Shown here one piece after another: positions 46,522 through 55,688 of a stretch of 61,214 nt of DNA. How positions within the stretch are numbered: position 1 is the stretch's first letter; every line of letters begins with the position of its first letter. A program made the position numbers and the translations under genes. Source of the DNA: an uncultured Verrucomicrobia subdivision 3 bacterium (GTDB lineage: Bacteria; Verrucomicrobiota; Verrucomicrobiia; Limisphaerales; UBA11358). The stretch is taken from contig CAIRJF010000022.1 of assembly GCA_903878805.1 (NCBI GenBank), forward strand, positions 1 through 61,214. Reading direction: 5' to 3'. The notes beneath the pieces are model-generated. The model did not search any database. It was not told where the DNA came from and saw only the letters and a list, made by a program, of their open reading frames with translations.

Positions 46522-46962
46522 CTACTTTTGCGAATTCATTGTTGTCGTCGGCTGCGTTGTCGATTGCTGGTTGGCCAGCGTGCTCAACTTCACCGAATAC
46601 TCTTTGCCCTGCGCGGTAAACGTCACTTCTGCCGTCAGTAACTGCATCGGATCTTCCGGCCACGTTGCGCTCGTCAACTTCCACTTAAAATCCAAAAATC
46701 CTTCCTTCACCGTGCCGCTCTGGTTGCCGCTCGTCCAATTCGTCGTCACTAGACTCTCGCTCAAAATCCGGTCAGCCACGCGCGCTGCCACACTTTTTCT
46801 CGCTGCTACTTCACCTGCGAGACTCGCGACGTGCAGCGCTTCCACCGCCGTCGGAATGACGATGGCCAGAAACAACAGCGCCGCCAACACTTCCGCGAGC
46901 GTGAATGCCCTGCAACTGCGCTGCGCCGCGCATTTTTTATTGGGCGACGTTGTTAACTTCAT
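46522..46962 (-). CDS. gspI: Minor pseudopilin GspI
   Basis: A 146-residue pseudopilin. The leader is longer than usual (about 19 residues up to RSCRA), then FTLAEVLAALLFLAIVIPTAVEAL carries Glu at +5. The following short globular domain (RVADRILSESLVTTNW, FKWKLTS) is typical of GspI. I place the start at ATG 46962; an upstream in-frame extension adds 28 residues that do not fit. The start overlaps the gspH stop by 26 bases. Confidence 0.85.
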   Translation of the reverse strand: MKLTTSPNKKCAAQRSCRAFTLAEVLAALLFLAIVIPTAVEALHVASLAGEVAARKSVAARVADRILSESLVTTNWTSGNQSGTVKEGFLDFKWKLTSATWPEDPMQLLTAEVTFTAQGKEYSVKLSTLANQQSTTQPTTTMNSQK

Positions 46963-47455
46963 AACCCGTGCGCGTTTTCGTTTCGACCAACCAACGTGCG
47001 GAGCCGGCTGAATCCTGTAATTCCAACGTCTGCGGACTGGTTTCATCCACCGTGCCGTCTGCCAAAAATCTGATTGCGGGCAGATTCTTAAATGTTGTCT
47101 GCGCGCCCGTTCCTAAATTCAAAACTGAAATCTGCAACGTCGAATCCACCGTCAAATTTTCCGCCTTCGCGTCGCCGTTTTGCCCGCTCGTTTCCGCTTC
47201 GAGTCCGTAAGCTCCGGCTTTTTCATCCACCCAAAACATCATCGGCATGCCTTCCGAAACCGCGCGACTCTGCGCCGCGTGCATCAGCGCCGACAGCCGC
47301 CGCGCCTCGGAATCCAGCGCGCGTCCGCGGATGAACCGCGACATCGCCGGCACCGCGATGGACGTGATAATCACCAATAACGCCAGCACGAGAATCAATT
47401 CGATCAGCGTGAAGGCGCATCGGCGAAAATTATTTTGTCCAGTTGCCAATATCAT
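46937..47455 (-). CDS. gspH: Minor pseudopilin GspH
   Basis: A 172-residue pseudopilin. Leader MILATGQNNFRRCA, then FTLIELILVLALLVIITSIAVPAM with Glu at +5. The globular half (EARRLSALMHAAQSRAVSEGMPMMFWVDE) resembles GspH and its FimT-like relatives. I place the start at ATG 47455; the frame is open 42 codons further upstream into gspG but without a leader. The start overlaps the gspG stop by 26 bases. Confidence 0.87.
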   Translation of the reverse strand: MILATGQNNFRRCAFTLIELILVLALLVIITSIAVPAMSRFIRGRALDSEARRLSALMHAAQSRAVSEGMPMMFWVDEKAGAYGLEAETSGQNGDAKAENLTVDSTLQISVLNLGTGAQTTFKNLPAIRFLADGTVDETSPQTLELQDSAGSARWLVETKTRTGYEVNNVAQ

Positions 47456-47873
47456 CGTCCGTTCCTTCCTTCGCATCCGGCCCGACTGAAAGCAGGTCGT
47501 AGGAACTGGTGTTGTGCTTGCCGGGATAATAATAAATGTAATTGTTGCCCCACGGATCCATCGGCAGCTTCGGCGGATCAAAATACGGCCCGTGCCAGTT
47601 CTTCGCGTTGCCCGGCGCGACGATCAAATCCTGCAACGACTTCGGATAAAATCCGTTGTCCACTTCATATTGGCCGAGCGCAGACTTAATGCCGCCGTTG
47701 ATGTCGGCCTGCGCCGCCGTGACGCGCGCGCGTTCGCCCGTGCCCGCGATTTTCGGAATCACCAGCGCCGCCAAAATGCCGATGATGGTGACGACCAGCA
47801 GCATTTCAACGAGCGTAAATGCACGGCGCAGTTTGGTTTTTTGAACAATCATTTTTTTGATTTCGATTTTCAT
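47430..47873 (-). CDS. gspG: Major pseudopilin GspG
   Basis: The main subunit of the pseudopilus, 147 residues. Leader with KTKLRRA, then FTLVEMLLVVTIIGILAALVIP with Glu at +5. The C-terminal signature is complete: YEVDNGFYPKSLQDLI, DPWGNNYIYYYPG and YDLLSVGPDAKEGTDDDI, the last being the calcium-binding loop. Length and sequence are canonical. It lies 25 bases after gspF and overlaps gspH. Confidence 0.95.
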   Translation of the reverse strand: MKIEIKKMIVQKTKLRRAFTLVEMLLVVTIIGILAALVIPKIAGTGERARVTAAQADINGGIKSALGQYEVDNGFYPKSLQDLIVAPGNAKNWHGPYFDPPKLPMDPWGNNYIYYYPGKHNTSSYDLLSVGPDAKEGTDDDIGNWTK

Positions 47874-47898
47874 AAATATGTTTTGAAACAGATTTTGG

Positions 47899-49146
47899 TT
47901 AGTGGATATATTCGCTCATGGACAACACCGGCAGCAACATGCCAATGAAAATAATGCCGATAAATCCGGCGATCAAAAACAGCATCAGCGGCTCAGCGAA
48001 CGCCACGGCAGTTTTTAGATTGCGGTCGAGGTCGCCTTCGGTGACGAGCGCGATGCGGACAAGTTCACCATCAAGTTTCCCGCTTTCTTCGGCGACGGAA
48101 ATCATTTCCAGCGTCGAACCGGAAAAAAGAGCTTTGCAATCGCCAAGGCTTTGACCAAGTCGTCCGCCTTGCTGCACGCGTTCGATAGAATGACTGACAG
48201 CGTCCACGAGAATTTGATTTCCAATCGAACGACGCGCGACATTCAGGCCGTGCACAAGCGGCACGCCCGCGCCAATCAACGTGCCAAGCATCCGGCAAAA
48301 ACGCGCCATGGCAAATTGCGCGATGAGCGGACCGACAAGCGGCGATTTCAAAACCAGACCTTCCCAAGTGCGTTTACCTTTTTCGGAAGTAAACCACGCG
48401 CGCACCAGAAAAAAGATTCCAACCAATCCCGCGCCGACCAGCAATCCGTAAGAGCGCATCAAATAGCTCGCACCAATAATAAGCTGTGTAATCAAGGGCA
48501 ATGAGCCGTGGATGCTCGCGAAGACGCGCTGAAATTTCGGGATGAAAAATACAAGCAACACCGTCAGCACGACGAGCGCGAGCACGAGCAAGATGCACGG
48601 ATAGAGCATCGCGGTCATCACTTTCGAGCGCAGTTCTTTTTCGCGCGATTGAAATTCCGCGATCTGCGCCAGCACCACGTCGAGAAATCCGCCCGCTTCG
48701 CCCGCCTCGACCATCGCGACGTAAACGCGCGGAAAAGTTTCCGGCGATTTCGCCATCGCGTCCGCCAGCGAAAGCCCGTCCACAACGTAATCGTGAATTT
48801 GTTTCCATTGCACTTTCGACGCGGGCGACGACGCTTCTTTCTGCAAGATCACCAGTGCGCGGCTCAACGGCACGCCCGCCGCGAGCAAACTGGAAAGCAA
48901 ACGCGTAAAATTTTCCAACTCCTTCGCTGAAACTTTTTTAGATTCGAACTTAAAGTAAATATTTACCGCCGCCGACGGCGCAGACGAACCATTTTTCTTC
49001 GCCGCGCCAATTTTTTCCGCCACGTTCACCGGCCGCAAGCCAAGCGTCTCGATCTGCCGCAGCGCGTCGGGACGGCTACCGGCGTCGAGCACGCCCTCGG
49101 CAATTTTGCCGTCGGACTTCAGCGCGCGATAGGAAAACGTGGGCAT
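47899..49146 (-). CDS. gspF: Type II secretion platform protein GspF
   Basis: A 415-residue inner-membrane protein with three transmembrane helices and two repeated cytoplasmic domains. The start MPTFSYRALKSDGKIAEGVLDA is typical; the repeats contain RALVILQKEASS and HGLNVARRSIGNQI, and both carry the GEAGG/EESGKLD-type motifs. It sits under the pseudopilus and is worked by GspE. It lies 20 bases after the small membrane protein and 25 bases before gspG. Confidence 0.95.
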   Translation of the reverse strand: MPTFSYRALKSDGKIAEGVLDAGSRPDALRQIETLGLRPVNVAEKIGAAKKNGSSAPSAAVNIYFKFESKKVSAKELENFTRLLSSLLAAGVPLSRALVILQKEASSPASKVQWKQIHDYVVDGLSLADAMAKSPETFPRVYVAMVEAGEAGGFLDVVLAQIAEFQSREKELRSKVMTAMLYPCILLVLALVVLTVLLVFFIPKFQRVFASIHGSLPLITQLIIGASYLMRSYGLLVGAGLVGIFFLVRAWFTSEKGKRTWEGLVLKSPLVGPLIAQFAMARFCRMLGTLIGAGVPLVHGLNVARRSIGNQILVDAVSHSIERVQQGGRLGQSLGDCKALFSGSTLEMISVAEESGKLDGELVRIALVTEGDLDRNLKTAVAFAEPLMLFLIAGFIGIIFIGMLLPVLSMSEYIH

Positions 49147-49166
49147 GGAAAAATCAGAAAAAAATC

Positions 49167-49337
49167 TTACGGCTTGGCGTCATCCCTCAGCTTGCGCGCC
49201 ACAATCTCAAGCGCACTCGCAACTCGCTCTTGTGCGCTGACAAACCGGTATAAAAGCCGGATAAGACAAAGGATAATTCCTATGACGCAAACGAGATAGA
49301 CATAGCCGAAGATAGCGCCGAGTATTTGTGGTTGCAT
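49167..49337 (-). CDS. Small membrane protein inside the gsp operon (56 aa)
   Basis: A 56-residue frame that starts with ATG at 49337 and ends with TAA at 49167. It has one strongly hydrophobic helix (IFGYVYLVCVIGIILCLIRLLY, given here in two parts: IFGYVYLVCV then IGIILCLIRLLY, about residues 9-30) and an amphipathic charged tail with SAQERVASALEIVARKL. It fills the gap between gspE and gspF exactly and has the same strand, so it belongs to the operon. No standard Gsp protein of this size occurs at this place. It may help to hold GspE to GspF, or may be a peptide with no essential role. Confidence 0.6.
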   Translation of the reverse strand: MQPQILGAIFGYVYLVCVIGIILCLIRLLYRFVSAQERVASALEIVARKLRDDAKP

Positions 49338-49366
49338 GATTTGGTTTGGAGTTGATTTTTTATATT

Positions 49367-51109
49367 TTACGCTGCCACCGCAATGCTCGCAGCGGAGTCG
49401 CCGGATTGATTTTTGGTTGAAGTCTCAACTTCTTTCGCCGTCGTGACGCTCAAAACTTCTTCGACGGTCGTGACGCCGTTGGCCACCATGCGCCAGCCGT
49501 CTTCAGCCAAAGTCCGCATTCCACCTTTGCGCGCGGCGGCACGAATTTGATCGGTCGAAGCGGATTTCAAAATCAACTGGCGAATTTCTTCATCCGTGTC
49601 CATCCATTCAAAAATCGCGTGACGACCGAAGAATCCGGTGTTGCGACATTCGCGGCAGCCGACGGATTTGAAAATAATTTTGTCCGCCGCGATGCCGAGT
49701 TTGATTTTGAATTGCTGCGCGCGCGCGGAATCGTCCGGCTGTTTGCAATGTTTGCAAAGCACGCGGACGAGGCGTTGCGCGAGGACGGCTTCGAGCGACG
49801 AAGCGACGAGATACGGCTCGACGCCCATATCCACGAGCCGCGTCAGCGCGCCGGGCGCGTCGTTCGTGTGCAACGTGGAAAAAACTAAATGGCCGGTGAG
49901 CGACGCTTGAACCGCAATCTGCGCGGTTTCAGCATCGCGAATTTCACCAATCAAAATCACGTCAGGATCGTGGCGCAAAATGGAACGCAAGCCGCGCGCA
50001 AAAGTCAGGCCGGATTTTTCGTTGACCTGAATCTGGTTGACGCCTTTGAGTTGATATTCAACTGGGTCTTCCACTGTAATAATTTTGCGAACCGCGTCGT
50101 TGATTTCATTCAGCGCGGTGTAAAGCGTGGAAGTTTTGCCGGAGCCGGTCGGGCCGGTGACCAGAATAATTCCGTGCGGCAATTGCAAGACGTGCTGAAA
50201 ATGTTCCAGCTCGCGCTGGTTCATGCCGATGTCTTTGAGGCCGCGCAGCGTGGAGTTTTGTCGCAGCAAGCGCATCACGACGGCCTCGCCGTGCAACATC
50301 GGAATCACCGAAACGCGAATGTCAACTTCGGCATTATCAATGCGGACTTTGATGCGGCCGTCCTGCGGCAATCGTTTTTCAGCGATGTTGAGATGGCTCA
50401 AAATTTTGACGCGCGAAACGATGGCGGGCTGAAATTGTTTTAATTGTCCGGGCACGGGAACTTCCTGCAACTCGCCGTCAATGCGGTAGCGGATCTTGAA
50501 TTCGTCCTCGAACGGTTCGAGGTGGATGTCGGAAGCGCGCAGTTCAATCGCGTCTTTCAATACCTGATTGACGAAACGAATGATGGACGCTTCATCTTCC
50601 GCGCCATCATCGAGATTGTTACCTTCGGTGTTTTCGTCAACAACTTGAATGCCCTTTTCTTCTTCCAGCGTGCCGATGGTGTCCGCACCGACGCCGAGAT
50701 TTTTTTTGATTTCGCGCTGGATGGCTTCGCTTGTGGAAAGAATCGGTTTGAGATTCAAGCCGGTCAAAGTTTTCAGCGCGTCAAAACCTTGCGTGGCAAA
50801 AAGACGGCTGGTCGCGACTTCGACGGAACCATTGTCGCGCTTGAGCGGAAGTAATTCTTCCTTAAGCAAAATGCGCGCGGGGAAAAGGGAAAGTAGCTGA
50901 CGATCCGGCTCGACGTCTTCGAGCGTCGTGAAGCCGAGGCCGTATTCAGTCGCGAGCCAGCGAAGAATTTCTTCCTCACTCGCGACATTCGGTAGGGCGC
51001 GGAGCAGTGCGTCTGCGTCCAGCGAAGACAGTTGCCGCGACGCAACCATGCGTTCCAGCAACTGCTTCGTCGAAGAATCTTGAACCGCTTGATTCGTTGT
51101 GGCGGCCAT
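49367..51109 (-). CDS. gspE: Type II secretion ATPase GspE
   Basis: A 580-residue ATPase that drives pseudopilus assembly. An N-terminal helical domain (about 1-150) is followed by the ATPase: DIHLEPFEDEFKIRYRIDG, Walker A GPTGSGKTST at about residue 322, Asp box TVEDPVEYQLKG, Walker B VILIGEIRDAET and His box GHLVFSTLHTND. A four-cysteine zinc motif (CKHC and CREC) is present, the mark of GspE and PilB rather than PilT. It is the first gene of the minus-strand type II secretion operon. Confidence 0.96.
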   Translation of the reverse strand: MAATTNQAVQDSSTKQLLERMVASRQLSSLDADALLRALPNVASEEEILRWLATEYGLGFTTLEDVEPDRQLLSLFPARILLKEELLPLKRDNGSVEVATSRLFATQGFDALKTLTGLNLKPILSTSEAIQREIKKNLGVGADTIGTLEEEKGIQVVDENTEGNNLDDGAEDEASIIRFVNQVLKDAIELRASDIHLEPFEDEFKIRYRIDGELQEVPVPGQLKQFQPAIVSRVKILSHLNIAEKRLPQDGRIKVRIDNAEVDIRVSVIPMLHGEAVVMRLLRQNSTLRGLKDIGMNQRELEHFQHVLQLPHGIILVTGPTGSGKTSTLYTALNEINDAVRKIITVEDPVEYQLKGVNQIQVNEKSGLTFARGLRSILRHDPDVILIGEIRDAETAQIAVQASLTGHLVFSTLHTNDAPGALTRLVDMGVEPYLVASSLEAVLAQRLVRVLCKHCKQPDDSARAQQFKIKLGIAADKIIFKSVGCRECRNTGFFGRHAIFEWMDTDEEIRQLILKSASTDQIRAAARKGGMRTLAEDGWRMVANGVTTVEEVLSVTTAKEVETSTKNQSGDSAASIAVAA

Positions 51110-51134
51110 GAATCGTCAGCTTTCGCGATGAATG

Positions 51135-51692
51135 TTATTGCACGAGGCCAAGCAAGGTTGCCTCGGCTTCCTGCTTGGTGGTCAAAACCGCTTTGAGGTC
51201 GGCCTGCGCCGCTTCCAGTTTGGCCTGTTTGGCTTTCTGCGAAGCTTTGTATTTGGCGAGCAGGTCCTTGATCTGCGCGGCTGGCGCGTTGTCATCAATG
51301 GCTTTCTGCAAGGCTTCCTGTTCGGGGCTGGCTTGGCCGAACATGCCGCCGCGATTATTACCGCCTTGATCGCCACCGCGATTGCGTCCGCCCATCATAC
51401 GTCCCATCCCGCCGAAGCCGACATCGCGGCGTGCGTCCATGACTTTTTGCACGAGCGGTTTCACAGCATCCCACTCGGTGTCGTTGGTGAAGCCAAGCTG
51501 TTCCTGCACTCGATCCATAATGCGCTGTTGCATTTGCGCCGGATCCCAGTTGCCGCCGCCCTGACGATTCCGTCGCTGGCCACCCTGATCACCGCTGGGC
51601 GCGGCGTTGTTGTCCTGTGCGAGCAGGCTGCCGGTGGTGAAAGCTAGCGCGGCGGTTACGGCGCACAAAGTTAAGATGCGATTAAGTTTCAT
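51135..51692 (-). CDS. Exported Gly/Gln-rich helical protein
   Basis: A 185-residue exported protein with a good signal peptide (LTLCAVTAALAFTTGSLLAQ) and a strong ribosome site (AAAGGAAATTC). The mature part has a Gly/Asn/Arg-rich stretch (MGRMMGGRNRGGDQGGNNRGG), given here as a description rather than a motif, between two helical regions: MQQRIMDRVQEQLGFTNDTEWDAV and the coiled QIKDLLAKYKASQKAKQAKLEAAQ. This is similar in build to Spy/CpxP-type periplasmic chaperones, without their LTxxQ signature. It ends 25 bases before gspE on the same strand and may be co-transcribed with the secretion operon. Confidence 0.75.
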   Translation of the reverse strand: MKLNRILTLCAVTAALAFTTGSLLAQDNNAAPSGDQGGQRRNRQGGGNWDPAQMQQRIMDRVQEQLGFTNDTEWDAVKPLVQKVMDARRDVGFGGMGRMMGGRNRGGDQGGNNRGGMFGQASPEQEALQKAIDDNAPAAQIKDLLAKYKASQKAKQAKLEAAQADLKAVLTTKQEAEATLLGLVQ

Positions 51693-51919
51693 TGAATTTC
51701 CTTTGGTTGTGTTGGTTTGATTCCATGGAGGCACAAACACGTGTCGTCACTGGATGAAGCCGCATACGCAAGGAATGTGCCATCGTGAAAAAGTCCTTTA
51801 TTCAGGCGAATTCTGCGGTCGGGTCGCGCAAGCTATGCGCACATGAAAATATCCGTGCACAAATTGCGCAGTTGCGCTTGAGGCTGGATTTAGTGCAAAA
51901 AATTTATTAGACTAGCATC

Positions 51920-52387
51920 ATGAAATTAGACGAACCTCAGCGACTTGCCGTCACCAAGTGGATTGCCGATGGCGCAAAACTTTCAGAAATTCAAAGCCGC
52001 CTCGCCGCCGAATTCGGCCTCAAGCTAACTTACATGGAAGCGCGCTTTCTCGTGGATGATTTGAAACTCACTCCGAAAGATCCCGAACCGCCAAAAGTTA
52101 TCGCGCCGCCAGCCGATGCCGCCAGTGCCGCACCTTTGACGACCCAACCGATTCCGACCGCGCCGGTCGGCGGTAATGTGACGGTGACCGTGGATCAAAT
52201 CACCAAGCCCGGCACGATGATCAGCGGCAAAGTGGCGTTCAGCGACGGCCAGCTTGCCGATTGGTATCTCGACCAGACCGGGCGCCTCGGCGTCGTGCCC
52301 AAGCAGCAAGGTTACAAGCCGATCGCCGAAGACGTGAAAGATTTTCAATTGGCGTTGCAGCAGGAAGTCGCCAAGCTGGGCTACTAA
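51920..52387 (+). CDS. Hypothetical protein with N-terminal helical domain
   Basis: A 155-residue soluble protein. The first 55 residues look like a small helix-turn-helix-like bundle (VTKWIADGAKLSEIQSRLAAEFG, then MEARFLVDDLKLTP). A Pro/Ala linker (PPKVIAPPADAASAAP) joins it to a C-terminal beta domain beginning NVTVTVDQITKPGTMISGKV and ending PIAEDVKDFQLALQQEV. There is no signal peptide. I do not recognise a named family. It stands alone between the gsp operon and lpxK; the 227 bases upstream hold no gene. Confidence 0.7.
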   Translation: MKLDEPQRLAVTKWIADGAKLSEIQSRLAAEFGLKLTYMEARFLVDDLKLTPKDPEPPKVIAPPADAASAAPLTTQPIPTAPVGGNVTVTVDQITKPGTMISGKVAFSDGQLADWYLDQTGRLGVVPKQQGYKPIAEDVKDFQLALQQEVAKLGY

Positions 52388-52481
52388 ATTTTTAGTTGCA
52401 GCAACAATGACGAACGGCCTTAACTAAAAACTTAAAATTAAAAATTCAAAACTCCCGCCAGACTTGGCACATTAAGCCGCG

Positions 52482-53654
52482 ATGCGTGAAACGTTCCGTG
52501 GCTGGATTGAGGCCGTAGAAACTTTTGTTCTCGAAGTTATCTTCGAGGAACGCCACGATTGGAAGGCCAACCTCACGCGCGCTGCGCTGTTCGGCCTCTC
52601 CAAAATTTTTCAGGTCGCCGTAAAAATCCGCCGCTGGCTTTACAACTTCCGCATCCTCCGCGACAAAACGCTCGGCGTTCAGGTCATCGCCATCGGCAAT
52701 TTAACCGTTGGTGGCACCGGCAAAACACCCGTCGTCGAAAAATTTGCCCGCGAACTTCGCGACGCCGGGCGCAATGTCGCCATTCTCTCACGCGGCTACC
52801 GTTCCAAGCCTGCACCGCTGCATAAAAGACTGCTTAATAAAATTCTTTTGCGCGAAGATCAGACGCCGCCGCGCGTCGTGTCCGACGGCAAATCGCTCCT
52901 GCTCGATTCCGAAATGGCCGGAGATGAACCTTACATGCTCGCGTCCAACTTGAAGGACGTCGTCGTGCTCGTGGACAAAGACCGCGTGAAGAGCGGCCGT
53001 TATGCGATTCAGAAATTCGGTTGCGACACACTGCTGCTCGACGACGGTTTTCAATACTGGGATTTACGCGGACGCCGCCATGATGTCGTCTTGATTGATC
53101 GCCAGCAACCATTCGGCAACGAACATTTGCTGCCGCGCGGCACATTGCGCGAACCGCCGTCGCACCTCGCGCGCGCCCACACCATTTTCATCACCAAGAG
53201 TGACGGTAAAACGGCGGAGCTGCGCGAACGCATCGCCCGATTGAATTCCACCGCGGCCGTCATTGAGTGCATCCACCAGCCACTCTATTTTGAGGATGTG
53301 TTCACCGGCGAGCGCAAAGGCCTGGATTTGCTAACGGGCAAAAAAGTTGCGTCGTTGAGCGGCATCGCGCAGCCGGAAAGTTTTGAGCAAAGTCTCGTGA
53401 AACTTGGCGGCGAACTCGTCTACTCCAAACGCTTCGCCGACCATCACCGTTTCACGCAACAGGAAATTCTCAACGCCATCAACCGCGCCAAAAAACGGCA
53501 GGCGGAAATTATCGTCACCACGCAGAAGGACGCCGTGCGCTTCCCGAAAATCGACCGGCGCGACGTGCCCTTCTATTTCATGCGCGTTGAAATCAAAATC
53601 GTCGCCGGCGCAAATGACTTTCAAGATTGCGTCCGTAAAATCTGTTTTCGCTAA
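52482..53654 (+). CDS. lpxK: Tetraacyldisaccharide 4'-kinase LpxK
   Basis: A 390-residue inner-membrane kinase that phosphorylates the 4' position of the lipid A disaccharide. The P-loop is [12 protein letters not shown] at about residue 74, followed by the LpxK motifs [23 protein letters not shown] and the C-terminal DHHRFT. The first 60 residues include amphipathic and hydrophobic helices for membrane binding. It heads the lpxK-lpxL-waaF group; the lpxL ATG overlaps its stop codon. Confidence 0.96.
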   Translation: MRETFRGWIEAVETFVLEVIFEERHDWKANLTRAALFGLSKIFQVAVKIRRWLYNFRILRDKTLGVQVIAIGNLTVGGTGKTPVVEKFARELRDAGRNVAILSRGYRSKPAPLHKRLLNKILLREDQTPPRVVSDGKSLLLDSEMAGDEPYMLASNLKDVVVLVDKDRVKSGRYAIQKFGCDTLLLDDGFQYWDLRGRRHDVVLIDRQQPFGNEHLLPRGTLREPPSHLARAHTIFITKSDGKTAELRERIARLNSTAAVIECIHQPLYFEDVFTGERKGLDLLTGKKVASLSGIAQPESFEQSLVKLGGELVYSKRFADHHRFTQQEILNAINRAKKRQAEIIVTTQKDAVRFPKIDRRDVPFYFMRVEIKIVAGANDFQDCVRKICFR

Positions 53655-54523
53655 TGAATACCGTGCTTTACTGGCTTGCCCGCGCGTTCATCGCGGTCAT
53701 CCAGTCGCTGCCGCTGAATCTCGTCGCGCGTATTGGACGCGCGGGCGGTGCGATGGCCTTTCATCTCGACGCCCGCCATCGCCGCGTTACTTTAAAAAAC
53801 CTGACGATGTGTTTCGCACAGGAAAAATCAGACGCAGAAATTCGCACCATCGCGCAGGAAAATTTTCGGCGGCTTGGTGAAAATTATCTGTGCGCCATCA
53901 AAACCGCCGCGATGACTTTTGAAGAATTAAAACCGCATTTGGAATTTGTCGGCAACGAATGTCTGCCCAAAAAAATCGGCGATGAATCACCAAAAAATGT
54001 CGTTGTTGCTATTGGACATTTTGGCAACTTCGAACTTTACGCGCGACTGCAATCCGTGCTGTCCGGCTATCAGGGCGCAACAACTTATCGCGCGCTCAAC
54101 CAGCCCGCGCTCAACCGGCTCATGCAGGATTTGCGCGCGCGCAGCGGCTGCCTTTTTTTTGAACGCCGCGCCGACGGCCACGCACTGCGCCGCCGGATGG
54201 AACAGCGCGGCGTCTTTCTTGGCCTGCTCGCCGACCAAAGTGCCAAAGGATTGCGCGCGCCATTTCTCGGCCACGATTGCAACACCGGCCTCGCGCCCGC
54301 CATCCTCGCGCTGCGTTACGACGCGGAACTTTACACGCAAATCTGTTACCGCGTCGCGCTGGGAAAATGGTGCTTGGAATTTGGTGGAAAAATTCCGACG
54401 CACGAAAATGGCCAGCCGCGTTCATCCGAGGAAATCATGCGCGACGTGAACCGCGCGCTCGAAATCGCCGTGCGCCGCGATCCCGCGAACTGGTTCTGGG
54501 TGCATCGCCGCTGGAAAAATTAA
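53654..54523 (+). CDS. lpxL: Lipid A biosynthesis acyltransferase (LpxL/HtrB-type)
   Basis: A 289-residue membrane acyltransferase that adds a secondary acyl chain to lipid A. The HxxxxE catalytic motif is in AIGHFGNFELYA at about residue 119, and the RALNQPALNRL and GVFLGLLADQSAK motifs follow. One hydrophobic N-terminal helix anchors it. The family also includes LpxM, so the acyl chain and position are open. It shares one base with lpxK and is 1 base from waaF. Confidence 0.93.
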   Translation: MNTVLYWLARAFIAVIQSLPLNLVARIGRAGGAMAFHLDARHRRVTLKNLTMCFAQEKSDAEIRTIAQENFRRLGENYLCAIKTAAMTFEELKPHLEFVGNECLPKKIGDESPKNVVVAIGHFGNFELYARLQSVLSGYQGATTYRALNQPALNRLMQDLRARSGCLFFERRADGHALRRRMEQRGVFLGLLADQSAKGLRAPFLGHDCNTGLAPAILALRYDAELYTQICYRVALGKWCLEFGGKIPTHENGQPRSSEEIMRDVNRALEIAVRRDPANWFWVHRRWKN

Positions 54524-54524
54524 A

Positions 54525-55646
54525 ATGAGCGTGTCCTTCAAAACTCCGCCGCGCCGCATTCTGGTTCGTGGAACGAACTGGCTCGGCGACGCCGTGATGA
54601 CCACACCCGCGCTGCTGCGCTTGCGTGAAAAATTTCCCGAAGCGCACATCACCTTGCTTACGCAAGCGAAACTCGCCGACTTGTGGCAGCACCATCCGGC
54701 TATCAATGAAACCATTGATTTAACCGACAGTGAAAGCATTTTTGCAATTGCCAAAAAATTGCACGACGGAAAATTTGATTTCGCGTTGGTGCTTCCAAAT
54801 TCTCCGCGCTCGGCGCTGGAAGTTTTTCTCGCGAGCATTCCACAGCGCATCGGCTACGCGCGTCCGTGGCGGAATTTTTTTTTGACGCAGACCACTCCAA
54901 CACGCGCCGACGCAGTGAAAATGCACAAGCGTTCTGAATCAGAAATTCAGCGGCTTGTTTCGGAGAAGCCAGAAGCCATTAGCCAGAAGCTAAAAATTCC
55001 AAAATCCGCGCATCAGATTTTTGAATATCTTCATTTGGTCGCGGCGCTAGGAGCAACCGCGGAACCGCTCGCGCCGCAGTTATTCGTGACGTCGGAAGAG
55101 GTTGATGCGGCCAAGGAAAAATTCTGTTTGGACAAAATCACAACGCCAATTTTCGGCCTGAATCCCGGCGCGGAATACGGTCCGGCGAAGCGGTGGCCGG
55201 CGGAAAAATTCGTGGTCGCCGCTAGGCAGATTCAAGAGCACACAAACGGCGTGTGGATTTTATTCGGTGGCAAAAATGACGCTGCATTGACACACCAAAT
55301 TGAAGCGGCGATTGAAAATCCTAAATCAAAAGTTTTTAATCTGGCCGGGAAAACTTCTTTGCGGGAATTGATGGCGTTATTGAAAAGTTGCCGCGTGTTG
55401 CTTACGAATGACACCGGCCCGATGCACGTCGCTGCTGCGCTCGGAACGCCGGTGGTGGTGCCGTTCGGGAGCACGTCACCGGAATTGACCGGGCCGGGTT
55501 TGCCGGGCGAGGCGCGAAACCAGTTGGTAAAATCGCACGCACCGTGTTCGCCCTGTTTTTTGCGTGAATGTCCGATTGATTTCCGCTGCATGAACGAAAT
55601 CAAAGTGGACGAGGTAGTGATGGCTGTTTTGAAAATTGTCATCTGA
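54525..55646 (+). CDS. waaF: ADP-heptose:LPS heptosyltransferase
   Basis: A 373-residue glycosyltransferase of family 9 that adds heptose to the inner LPS core. The start RRILVRGTNWLGDAVMTTPAL, and the motifs GLNPGAEYGPAKRWPAEKF and TNDTGPMHVAAALGTPVVVPFGST, are typical of WaaF (RfaF). Between residues about 145 and 158 the linker SEKPEAISQKLKIPK is coded by a small DNA repeat (AGCCAGAAGC at 54967-54976 and again at 54981-54990), suggesting an in-frame insertion in a loop. It is the third gene of the LPS group. Confidence 0.92.
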   Translation: MSVSFKTPPRRILVRGTNWLGDAVMTTPALLRLREKFPEAHITLLTQAKLADLWQHHPAINETIDLTDSESIFAIAKKLHDGKFDFALVLPNSPRSALEVFLASIPQRIGYARPWRNFFLTQTTPTRADAVKMHKRSESEIQRLVSEKPEAISQKLKIPKSAHQIFEYLHLVAALGATAEPLAPQLFVTSEEVDAAKEKFCLDKITTPIFGLNPGAEYGPAKRWPAEKFVVAARQIQEHTNGVWILFGGKNDAALTHQIEAAIENPKSKVFNLAGKTSLRELMALLKSCRVLLTNDTGPMHVAAALGTPVVVPFGSTSPELTGPGLPGEARNQLVKSHAPCSPCFLRECPIDFRCMNEIKVDEVVMAVLKIVI

Positions 55647-55688
55647 CAAAATCTTTGTGTCGGCGCAGCTTCGTGGTAGTTTTCCGCC

